Below, one piece after another: positions 1 through 5,435 of a stretch of DNA of 5,438 bases. Source of the stretch: an uncultured Treponema sp. (lineage in GTDB: Bacteria; Spirochaetota; Spirochaetia; Treponematales; Treponemataceae); the NCBI GenBank assembly GCA_937915735.1, contig CALGGS010000214.1, forward strand, positions 1 to 5,438, read 5' to 3'. Position 1 is the stretch's first letter; every line of letters starts with the position of its first letter. The position numbers and the translations under genes were made by a program. Under the pieces are notes generated by a model that worked only from the letters and a program-made list of their open reading frames with translations, was not told where the DNA came from and did no database searches.

Positions 1-49
1 CAAGGCTAGTCCTTTTAAGGTTTTCCAACGCTGTTACAGATATACTCAT
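1..49 (-). CDS. 5' end of a further gene, product unknown (runs off the left edge)
   Basis: At base 49 an ATG overlaps the ZorB-like stop as ATGA, and the frame stays open to the window edge for 16 codons, reading MSISVTALENLKRTSL. A weak AAGGAA lies about 11 bases before it, inside the ZorB-like gene. The same four-base overlap is used at the ZorA/ZorB junction, which makes a real start likely. In Zorya operons the genes after zorB encode the cytoplasmic effectors (ZorC, ZorD or ZorE), so this could be the effector, but sixteen residues are not enough to tell a family. Confidence 0.6.
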   Translation of the reverse strand, partial: MSISVTALENLKRTSL

Positions 50-762
50 TTTTCAATAGATTCCTTTGAAAAATATTTCTGAATTTCATTATCAGAGTTA
101 AGCTTGATTCTGAATTCCACCCGGCGCGAGGCGTCCCAGTCAATCTTTCCGTCAATCTCTACTGGGCGTGATTTAGAATAGCCAATTGCAACGATTTTTG
201 AGCGAATCCATTCTTGTTCTTTAGTATATTCTGTATCATTTAAACAATAAGTAAGGACAGACCGAGTCCTGCTTTGTGAAAGTTCCATTCCTTCCTCATA
301 ATCCTTTCTTTCTGTAACTTTTCCCTGTTTTATAGCCTGTGTTGCTTCTGCAGAATGTCCTTCTATTCTTATCTCTTCAATCAGATTTTCATAATTATTT
401 ACAACTTTTAGCAAACGAGGAAAGAAATCATCAAGAATATGTTTATAAGAAGACCGCAAATCTGCCTTATTCATAACAAAAAGAACATCAGGATCCTTAA
501 ATGTTATTGAAAGGTTTTCTGCATCAATTTCAGCATTCCATTTTTCAAGATCCGCAGAGAATTCCTTATTCAAATCTTCATAAAGAGTATACTTCGTAGT
601 AACATAATGCTCTGATACCTGCTTGAGTTGCAGGATGATGCCGATGCAGAGCAGCACAAATATTGCGCACAAGGCACTCATCATATCGCTTATGGAAAGG
701 TTGAAGTCTCCTGCACTTTCGGCTACTGACACATCTTCAAAGCTTGACATCGCTTCGCTCAT
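46..762 (-). CDS. ZorB-like MotB/OmpA-family protein, peptidoglycan-anchored partner of the motor
   Basis: A 238-residue single-pass membrane protein with its N-terminus in the cytoplasm. The N-terminal stretch leads into ISDMMSAL (24-31) and a hydrophobic segment to about 46. Asp26 is where the ion-carrying aspartate of MotB and ZorB sits; E. coli ZorB is known for the same residue number, as I recall. The periplasmic part has a linker (47-90) and an OmpA-like peptidoglycan-binding domain: IRIEGHSA (131-138), ELSQSRTRSVLTYC (160-173), IGYSKSRPV (193-201) and WDASRRVEFRI (209-219), with the expected Arg and Asp residues for diaminopimelate binding. The length is normal for ZorB. It overlaps the ZorA-like gene by four bases (ATGA) and the next gene also by four bases. 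Inferred role: stator ion channel and wall anchor of the complex. Confidence 0.88.
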   Translation of the reverse strand: MSEAMSSFEDVSVAESAGDFNLSISDMMSALCAIFVLLCIGIILQLKQVSEHYVTTKYTLYEDLNKEFSADLEKWNAEIDAENLSITFKDPDVLFVMNKADLRSSYKHILDDFFPRLLKVVNNYENLIEEIRIEGHSAEATQAIKQGKVTERKDYEEGMELSQSRTRSVLTYCLNDTEYTKEQEWIRSKIVAIGYSKSRPVEIDGKIDWDASRRVEFRIKLNSDNEIQKYFSKESIEK

Positions 763-1832
763 TTTTTCTCTCCAAAGAACGCTTCAGTAACTTTCTGAGC
801 CGTCTTGTTATATTCTTCCAGAGTTTCAACAAGAGATTTTTCAATTGTAGCAGAATAGCTTGTAATGTTTTTATTTACAGATTCAAGGATAGAAGAAATA
901 TTTTCGTCGATTTTCTGATAATCTTCCAAGGCTTTTTTTTGGTCTTCCAAAATCTGACTGTTCAATTTTAAGTTGTTTTCTTGAATTTCTTTTGTTGAAG
1001 AAATTGTTTTTTCCAAACTAACATTAACTTTTTCTGTTGTTTCTGATGAAGTTTCAATAAAATGCGTTAAAGCCTGCTGAATCTGCTCGGACGCATTTTG
1101 AAGTGCCGCAGCCTGCTTTGAGTAGTTCGCCAAAGTTTCCTGCATTGACCCGAAAGTTTCTTTGACAGGCGCAACCGACTCTTCAAGAGTTTTTCCTACA
1201 TCAAGAAATTTTTGAGGAAGCGTTTCGATTTTTTCCACCGCAGATTGCATAGTGACTTGAATTGTGTCTTTTGCGGCGAGGAGCGTTTTGGTCATCTCCT
1301 GCAACGAGCCGATATAAGAATCAAATTCACCTTTTGCGGTCTCTGCCGGAGTCAGTGTTTTAGAAAGCTCACCGTAAATTCTTGCACAGTGGAATTTAAT
1401 TTTGTTGAGCGGCCATTGGTACGCCGTTCCGAAAAGCACCGAAAGAATTACGCCAATAATTGAAGTGACGAAAGCTGTGTTCAGCCCACCGAAAAATCCG
1501 TCAAGTTTTCCGAAAAGCTCGTCAACATTCCCAGATAAACTCATGCCAGAAATGCCGCTGGAAAAGCCCAGAAAGGTGCCAAGAATACCAAAGCCGATGA
1601 ATGTACCAGGAAGGATTTTTATGAGCGAGGAAAGGGGGAAGGTCGGGTTGGCATAAAGCAAATAAGAGTCAGTGGATTGATAATGGGTTGAATCCATAGT
1701 GCCGTGGTCGATTTGTGTAAGAGAGATTTGTTTTGATAACAAGCACAAACGGATGTAAACATTGAGTGCCAAAATGAGAATCGCAGCAAAGAAGATGTAG
1801 TAGATGATTGTAAAAAAGGTGAAGGTGGTCAT
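759..1832 (-). CDS. ZorA-like MotA/TolQ/ExbB-family motor protein with long cytoplasmic tail
   Basis: A 357-residue inner-membrane protein. Three membrane segments are visible: about 4-27, 75-95 (PGTFIGFGILGTFLGF) and 117-137 (LNTAFVTSIIGVILSVLFG). The GILGTFLG and TAFVTSIIG motifs are the signature of the MotA/TolQ/ExbB family and are close to those of ZorA in the Zorya defence system. Residues from about 145 to 357 are polar, with heptad-like spacing, and should form a helical tail in the cytoplasm, as in ZorA. The tail is much shorter than in the type I ZorA I know of (whole protein about 700 residues). Residues 261-280 are half Ser or Thr. Family knowledge: five such subunits surround a dimer of the MotB/ZorB partner and turn using ion flow. 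It starts in a TAATG junction with the gene before and overlaps the ZorB-like gene by four bases (ATGA). Other MotA/ExbB relatives are possible, but the partner gene favours ZorA. Confidence 0.85.
   Translation of the reverse strand: MTTFTFFTIIYYIFFAAILILALNVYIRLCLLSKQISLTQIDHGTMDSTHYQSTDSYLLYANPTFPLSSLIKILPGTFIGFGILGTFLGFSSGISGMSLSGNVDELFGKLDGFFGGLNTAFVTSIIGVILSVLFGTAYQWPLNKIKFHCARIYGELSKTLTPAETAKGEFDSYIGSLQEMTKTLLAAKDTIQVTMQSAVEKIETLPQKFLDVGKTLEESVAPVKETFGSMQETLANYSKQAAALQNASEQIQQALTHFIETSSETTEKVNVSLEKTISSTKEIQENNLKLNSQILEDQKKALEDYQKIDENISSILESVNKNITSYSATIEKSLVETLEEYNKTAQKVTEAFFGEKK
770..773 (-). promoter_or_regulatory. Shine-Dalgarno site of the ZorB-like gene
   Basis: GGAG (within TTTGGAGAG on the coding strand), seven bases before the ATG at 762. 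It supports this start over the in-frame ATG four codons later. Confidence 0.6.
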
Positions 1833-2098
1833 TAGCCTTTGCTCCTTAGTTCGATTATTTTATTCATAAACACTTTTGTATAAGTCGTTGATTCATCCGT
1901 GCCACAGGTTGCTTTTACAGGAATACGTACAGCATCAATTGCATGACATATATTTCGGTGATTTTTTTCTTCGCCAAGTCTTATAATATCATTCCATTTA
2001 CTGACTTCAAGGCAATTAATCTTGCAAGTATCAAAATGTTTAAGATTTTCTTTTACAAAATCTTCAATTAATTCAGTCATTATTTCTCTGTGTGTCAT
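1832..2098 (-). CDS. Unrecognised 88-residue protein between the phosphatase and motor genes
   Basis: I do not recognise this family. The start at 2098 is chosen because GAGGAG lies ten bases before it and it begins four bases after the phosphatase stop; a longer frame from 2164 would run through the phosphatase gene. It has no signal peptide or membrane segment. By eye it suggests helix (3-21), helix (34-43, with Trp35), helix (47-57, RNICHAIDAV), two strands (58-64 and 71-77) around a short turn, and a last helix (78-86). That order could fit a small winged-helix fold, but this is only a reading of the pattern. Cysteines 25, 29, 51 and 65 do not form an obvious zinc site. Its stop overlaps the ATG of the ZorA-like gene by one base (TAATG), so it is coupled to the motor genes. 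Candidate roles by position only: adaptor between the triad and motor, regulator, or immunity-type factor. Confidence 0.7.
   Translation of the reverse strand: MTHREIMTELIEDFVKENLKHFDTCKINCLEVSKWNDIIRLGEEKNHRNICHAIDAVRIPVKATCGTDESTTYTKVFMNKIIELRSKG
1842..1847 (-). promoter_or_regulatory. Shine-Dalgarno site of the ZorA-like gene
   Basis: AAGGAG on the coding strand, nine bases before the ATG at 1832, inside the last codons of the 88-residue protein. It supports a start at the TAATG junction. Confidence 0.75.
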
Positions 2099-2102
2099 TT
2101 TA

Positions 2103-3044
2103 TTACATCTCCTCATATCCAAACACTCCCACAAGCGAAACATCATCTCCGCTTCCTTTTTCACTTAGTCTTGGAAAAAAGTCTTCTAGCTCCTGCTGTT
2201 CCCGCTCCACGCCGTATGTCTTTATATTCTCACAAATATCATTCGTGAAACTTTTCAATCCATCTGGAGTATATGAATCCTGTACGCCATCGCTACAAGC
2301 ACAAATATATTGCAACTTGTCAAAACCGTATGCATGACGGAATTCATTTGCTGCATTGCTAGAGCATAAACTTGTCGTAACACCGAATCCGAGTCTTTTG
2401 TCTTCTGGAATAGGAGAAATAATTTCGCCTGTTTGTTTTTTCGCAAGGCACATTCCATCACCGATTTGCAGTGCAATCCACAACGAGCATTTATTTTCTT
2501 TCGTTAAAAGAAGCTCTGGAATGTAAAGGCAAGAAATCAAGGTTGTTCCATATAGTTTTTCAATCGCATTTTCAGGCAACTTTTGTTTTTGTGCGTCTAC
2601 AAGATTATTAGTAGCTAACTTGTTGTTTACATAGTCGAATTTCTCAAGCGGGATATTCAGAGATTTACACATTTCTTTCTCGCTGTCGGAAAATGGATAT
2701 TTCTTGAAATGATTTTTTACTGCATGCTTCCATTTTGCGACAATGTTCCTCTCTACATTTAAAATTGTCGAGTCCCAATTAATTTGACTTTTTTCCCCCG
2801 ATAATTGTGCGATTTTTTGAAGCAAGGACGAAAACTCTTTTTCCGCAATCATAACAGCAATTTGTGAGCCATACTGACTGCGAAAATACTTTTCTCCACC
2901 GTGACCATCCGCAACAGAGAAAATAGCATACCCTTTCTTCAGCAAGACCTTTGCAGAATCCTGCAAAGGCTTACTGTCGCGAAGATGGGAAGCACCGACT
3001 TTAGCAACGCAAATTCCGTTCAGCATAGGCAGATTACCAATCAT
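2103..3044 (-). CDS. PP2C-family (PPM) Ser/Thr protein phosphatase of the TerY-P triad
   Basis: A 313-residue soluble protein. The PP2C motifs occur in order: ASHL..QDS (18-30), ADGHGG (45-50), YGTTL (165-169), QIGDG (193-197), CSDGVQD (250-256) and GSGDDVS (297-303). The metal-binding acids Asp29, Asp46, Asp252 and Asp301 are present, so it should be an active Mn/Mg-dependent phosphatase. The stretch between DGHGG and YGTT is about 115 residues, longer than in compact PP2C enzymes, and Lys-rich (about 104-160, starting AKWKHAVKNHF); I believe this is common in this subgroup. The start is not certain: the ATG at 3044 overlaps the vWA stop by 11 bases and has GGAG directly against it with no spacer, while the in-frame ATG at 3026 (residue 7) lies just after the vWA stop but 18 bases from that GGAG. 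Either would be coupled to vWA translation. Inferred role: removes the phosphate added by the kinase of this operon. Confidence 0.9.
   Translation of the reverse strand: MIGNLPMLNGICVAKVGASHLRDSKPLQDSAKVLLKKGYAIFSVADGHGGEKYFRSQYGSQIAVMIAEKEFSSLLQKIAQLSGEKSQINWDSTILNVERNIVAKWKHAVKNHFKKYPFSDSEKEMCKSLNIPLEKFDYVNNKLATNNLVDAQKQKLPENAIEKLYGTTLISCLYIPELLLTKENKCSLWIALQIGDGMCLAKKQTGEIISPIPEDKRLGFGVTTSLCSSNAANEFRHAYGFDKLQYICACSDGVQDSYTPDGLKSFTNDICENIKTYGVEREQQELEDFFPRLSEKGSGDDVSLVGVFGYEEM
2109..2114 (-). promoter_or_regulatory. Shine-Dalgarno site of the 88-residue protein
   Basis: GAGGAG on the coding strand, ten bases before the ATG at 2098. It consists of the two Glu codons near the end of the phosphatase (Glu-Glu-Met-stop). 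It supports starting the small gene at 2098 and not at the upstream ATG at 2164, which would overlap the phosphatase by about 60 bases. Confidence 0.7.
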
Positions 3045-3759
3045 CTCCGCTTGTTGATGTCTGACTTAAATCTGGATCGCTCTGTTCAATGTCTTTAATT
3101 TGGTCAATCATTTGATCTTGCTTTGTCTGAATTTGGCCATCACTTGCAGGCTGGCTCTTACTTCCAATCATAGAAGAAGTAACAGATACTTTTCGAATCC
3201 ATTTTCTTAATGCTTCTGGAGTACGAACTGTAATTACAGCTTCAATGTTTCCTGTAAAATCTTTTAGAACATCCTTATTGGCATCATCGCCAACTGCTAA
3301 TGCAACTTTTATAGCATTTTTATACCAGTTATTATTTTTTAGTTTATTAAGTCCTGACACATAGTCATCCGTAGGTTCTCCATCACTCATTAAAAAAAGA
3401 ACTGGAGCAACAGAACCTGACGGAGCTGTTAAAAATGCATTCTTTGATAATTTGTTGTTTAATTCTTCAAAGGCTGCGCCTAGGTCTGTAACCCCATCAG
3501 CTTGAACTTCCTGCCAAGAAAAACTTTCCGCTGCTATTGGAGTTGGATACATCCATTCACAACCAGAAGAAAATTTTAAGCAGGCAACCTTCAAATCTAT
3601 ATCAGCCCCTGCAGCATCTGGCAGCTCTGGAAGAACGCCTCTTATTGCCTCATTTACTTGTGTAATTTTACTTCCCATCATTGATCCAGAAGTGTCAATG
3701 ATAAAGAATAATACTAATTGTCTTTTTACAATTTCCTCTCGTCCATCATGAAGTCCCAT
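3034..3759 (-). CDS. TerY-like von Willebrand factor A (vWA) domain protein
   Basis: A 241-residue protein from the ATG at 3759, chosen over the in-frame TTG at 3771 because GGAGG lies between them. The vWA domain spans about residues 14-195. The metal-ion-dependent adhesion site is complete: DTSGS (Asp22, Ser24, Ser26), Thr91 in GVTDLG, and Asp126 in MSDGEPTDD. A segment with KVACLKFSS (57-65) fits the usual third strand. There is no signal peptide, so this is a cytoplasmic vWA protein, as in TerY. Residues 200-241 form a polar tail rich in Gln, Ser, Thr and Asp that ends GDDW and is probably disordered. TerY proteins often carry a TerY-C zinc domain; here that domain is encoded by the first gene of the set. 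The stop overlaps the phosphatase ATG by 11 bases. Inferred role: metal-dependent adaptor that bridges kinase, phosphatase and target; the tail is a candidate phosphorylation site. Confidence 0.9.
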   Translation of the reverse strand: MGLHDGREEIVKRQLVLFFIIDTSGSMMGSKITQVNEAIRGVLPELPDAAGADIDLKVACLKFSSGCEWMYPTPIAAESFSWQEVQADGVTDLGAAFEELNNKLSKNAFLTAPSGSVAPVLFLMSDGEPTDDYVSGLNKLKNNNWYKNAIKVALAVGDDANKDVLKDFTGNIEAVITVRTPEALRKWIRKVSVTSSMIGSKSQPASDGQIQTKQDQMIDQIKDIEQSDPDLSQTSTSGDDW

Positions 3760-3764
3760 TTTTT

Positions 3765-3769
3765 CCTCC
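3765..3769 (-). promoter_or_regulatory. Shine-Dalgarno site that fixes the vWA start
   Basis: GGAGG on the coding strand, five bases before the ATG at 3759. A TTG at 3771 is in frame upstream, but it overlaps this site (TTGGAGG), so starting there would use the ribosome site as codons. The ATG is therefore the better start. Confidence 0.8.
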
Positions 3770-3774
3770 AAATA

Positions 3775-5073
3775 TTATTTTCCAACCTTTCCGGTTGTGT
3801 TTCCAAAATTAATTTCCATTCCCTGTGCAATGGGAACAACCGAATTTCTTTCGACGATTTTTAGTTCCCCGTTACGAGCAGAAAAAGTCCAAGTAACATC
3901 GCTAAGATTTTTTATTCCCCAAAGGGAATTGTTGTTTCTATTCATGATTACCTCCCCATCAATTTTTGTGTAATCATCACTGTCTTTATTAATGTGACAT
4001 TCTCTAATCTTCGTTCCAGGAAAAAGCGGAACAGTATAATTTTTTATATGCATAATATGCGGATAACTGAATGCATGCTTGCAAGCAAAATTCATTGGCT
4101 GGTTTGCAGAAAATTTATAAATCATGTGTTCGCTACCGCAAATTGGGCAAACCAGAATTTCATCAAGAAATCTTAAGAGCTTTTTCTGCCATTCGTTATC
4201 TGGAAGTCTTTCATTAGGATTTTTTATTCCATCAACAAAGGATTTTATAAAAGCATCTTTTATATATTGCGGAAGTCGAGGCCAGATTTTTATTGGATTT
4301 GAATGAATTCCAGAAACAGGTCTATTCGAGTCATCCTGCGGATTAAAGATAAAAACAGGATGGGTTCCGTATAATTCCATTTCTCTTTTTTCTGTAATAC
4401 AAATTGATTCCACATAAGCTTTTCCCATAAGAGGATCATGTAAGCAGAATAACTTAAAAAGAATAACTGCAAGTGAATAATTGTCTGTAAGCACACCGGG
4501 AAAATTATCACCACGAAAAACTTCAGGAGCCATATAACCCGGCTTTCCGCCCACATTACCGGGATTTTTTATTCCGCCCGGCGTTACATTGTCGTTATCA
4601 CAAATCAACACATCACCTGTTTGCATATTTATGAAAAATCCGCCGTCATTCAAATCTTGATACGAAAACCCTTTCATGTGCAAATTTTTGAACGCATTTA
4701 CTATGTTCAAAGCCGCGTATACAATTGTTTTGGTATCGGGAAAATCTACTTTTGCATTCAAAATGTCAGAGAACTCCACATAGTCTTTCGGGCGCAAATC
4801 CATCACATAGCCGAAACTTCCGTCGCGCTCTTCGGTAAGGTAGAGCGGCCACAAAAATTTGCCGTCTGGCGCGCCGCTTGCGATGTTGTCCTGCAAATTC
4901 TTACGGAACGCCTTTTTGTTCGAGAGCTTGCAAGTATACCATTTGAGCGCATAGTCCTTGCCGTCAATCTTCACGGAATAGACGATGCCCTGACCGCCCT
5001 CGCCGAGCTTCTTCACGATTTTTGCGGTCTTGCCGCCTTCAAGTTGAATTATTTCACCAGTTTTGAATTCCAT
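3775..5073 (-). CDS. Divergent Ser/Thr protein kinase of the TerY-P type with C-terminal zinc-binding and beta-rich region
   Basis: A 432-residue soluble protein. The kinase fold is clear: glycine loop GEGGQG (24-29), ATP-anchoring Lys44 in ALKWY, catalytic loop YQDLND (138-143), metal-binding DND (159-161) where DFG is usual, GYMAPE (179-184), and the later Asp197 in TDNYSLAV and Arg289. Compared with a textbook kinase, HRD is YQD, the DxK lysine is Asn142, and the residue five after the catalytic Asp is Gly145 instead of Asn. From memory, YQDLND and CDNDN are normal for TerY-P kinases, so activity is likely but not certain. Residues 309-333 carry C-x2-C and C-x-H, a possible zinc site. Residues 338-432 look like a small beta domain (GEVIMNR, LWGIKNLS, INFG) that may bind a partner. 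It is followed after a 15-base gap by the vWA gene. Role by inference: phosphorylates a component of this operon, reversed by the PP2C encoded downstream. Confidence 0.88.
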   Translation of the reverse strand: MEFKTGEIIQLEGGKTAKIVKKLGEGGQGIVYSVKIDGKDYALKWYTCKLSNKKAFRKNLQDNIASGAPDGKFLWPLYLTEERDGSFGYVMDLRPKDYVEFSDILNAKVDFPDTKTIVYAALNIVNAFKNLHMKGFSYQDLNDGGFFINMQTGDVLICDNDNVTPGGIKNPGNVGGKPGYMAPEVFRGDNFPGVLTDNYSLAVILFKLFCLHDPLMGKAYVESICITEKREMELYGTHPVFIFNPQDDSNRPVSGIHSNPIKIWPRLPQYIKDAFIKSFVDGIKNPNERLPDNEWQKKLLRFLDEILVCPICGSEHMIYKFSANQPMNFACKHAFSYPHIMHIKNYTVPLFPGTKIRECHINKDSDDYTKIDGEVIMNRNNNSLWGIKNLSDVTWTFSARNGELKIVERNSVVPIAQGMEINFGNTTGKVGK

Positions 5074-5435
5074 TAAAATCCGCCTCCTTGTAAATCCAAT
5101 GTCTCAACCGCGTTATATTCGCCAGTCTGTCCGCACCACGGACAGGTAAGACGCATGGTTCTCGCCCGTGATTCGCCTTCAACTTTAAAACAAAAAGATT
5201 TTCCACAGGCACACTGCGCAAGGTTTATCGTGTGGCAATACGGACACCCCGGATATTCGCTCGTCGGGTCGAATGTGCCGTGAGAGCGTTCTTTGTCGTA
5301 GCCTTCGTGATGAGCACGCTCCGCATCGATTTTGAATGCCCATGTCCGTTTCCAGTCCGAGCCGAATTTTTGAATCCGCATTCCAAAAAGATTGTCGCTC
5401 TTGCTGTACGCATAGGGGCATTTTGCGAGAATCAC
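5073..5435 (-). CDS. TerY-C-like zinc-ribbon protein, stand-alone (5' end may be outside window)
   Basis: A 120-residue cytoplasmic protein with no membrane segment or signal peptide. The motif order matches what I know of the TerY-C metal-binding domain: an N-terminal AKCP, then FGMRIQK (17-23), DWKRTWAFKID (27-37), HEGYD (43-47), YPGCPYC (61-67), CAC (75-77), C82 and CPWCG (98-102). Cysteines 64/67, 75/77, 82 and 98/101 could bind one or two zinc ions. This domain is often fused to a TerY-type vWA protein; here it is a separate gene in front of the kinase, so I infer it acts with the vWA protein made two genes later. The start is uncertain: the listed start is a GTG only three bases from the window edge, no ribosome site can be seen, and the frame stays open to base 5438, so the true start could lie further right. 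Its stop overlaps the kinase ATG by one base (TAATG). Confidence 0.8.
   Translation of the reverse strand: MILAKCPYAYSKSDNLFGMRIQKFGSDWKRTWAFKIDAERAHHEGYDKERSHGTFDPTSEYPGCPYCHTINLAQCACGKSFCFKVEGESRARTMRLTCPWCGQTGEYNAVETLDLQGGGF
5083..5089 (-). promoter_or_regulatory. Shine-Dalgarno site of the kinase gene
   Basis: On the coding strand this reads AAGGAGG, nine bases before the kinase ATG at 5073. It lies inside the last codons of the preceding zinc protein and encodes part of its Gly-rich C-terminus (Gln-Gly-Gly-Gly-Phe). With the TAATG junction, this suggests the two genes are translationally coupled. Confidence 0.8.

Noticed and set aside
744..1656. Three plus-strand open frames (744-971, 1212-1463, 1402-1656) opposite the ZorA-like gene
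   Set aside because: They overlap each other or sit antisense to a clear coding sequence, and their translations are low-complexity or Phe/Arg-rich with no family signature.
46..1832. Flagellar stator genes motA/motB or a TolQ/ExbB nutrient-uptake pair
   Set aside because: No flagellar, TolR/ExbD or TonB genes are nearby; the three-segment membrane layout, long tail and Asp26 fit ZorA/ZorB better.
2099..2164. Longer N-terminus for the small protein, from the ATG at 2164
   Set aside because: It would overlap the phosphatase by about 60 bases, while the ATG at 2098 has a ribosome site and a natural junction.
3760..3771. TTG start for the vWA protein, adding four residues
   Set aside because: That TTG overlaps the GGAGG ribosome site of the ATG at 3759.
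2103..5073. Inactive pseudokinase or broken phosphatase
   Set aside because: The kinase keeps the glycine loop, Lys44, Asp140 and the DND aspartates, and the phosphatase keeps all metal-binding acids; both frames are intact.
4621..5076. Plus-strand open frame of 151 residues opposite the kinase gene
   Set aside because: It lies wholly opposite the conserved kinase N-lobe, has no recognisable motif, and no ribosome site or matching neighbour; it is a by-product of the GC-richer codons there.
5185..5421. Two other minus-strand frames within the zinc-protein gene
   Set aside because: They are out of frame with the TerY-C motifs and end inside the gene.
46..5435. Type VI secretion phospho-regulation cluster (PpkA, PppA, OmpA-type TssL)
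   Set aside because: The protein types are similar, but no Tss component is present, kinase and vWA are separate proteins, and the OmpA protein has a MotB-type membrane segment beside a MotA-type partner.
3034..5435. Tellurite resistance operon (terZABCDEF)
   Set aside because: Only the TerY-associated signalling parts are present; no TerD-family or TerC protein is visible in the window.
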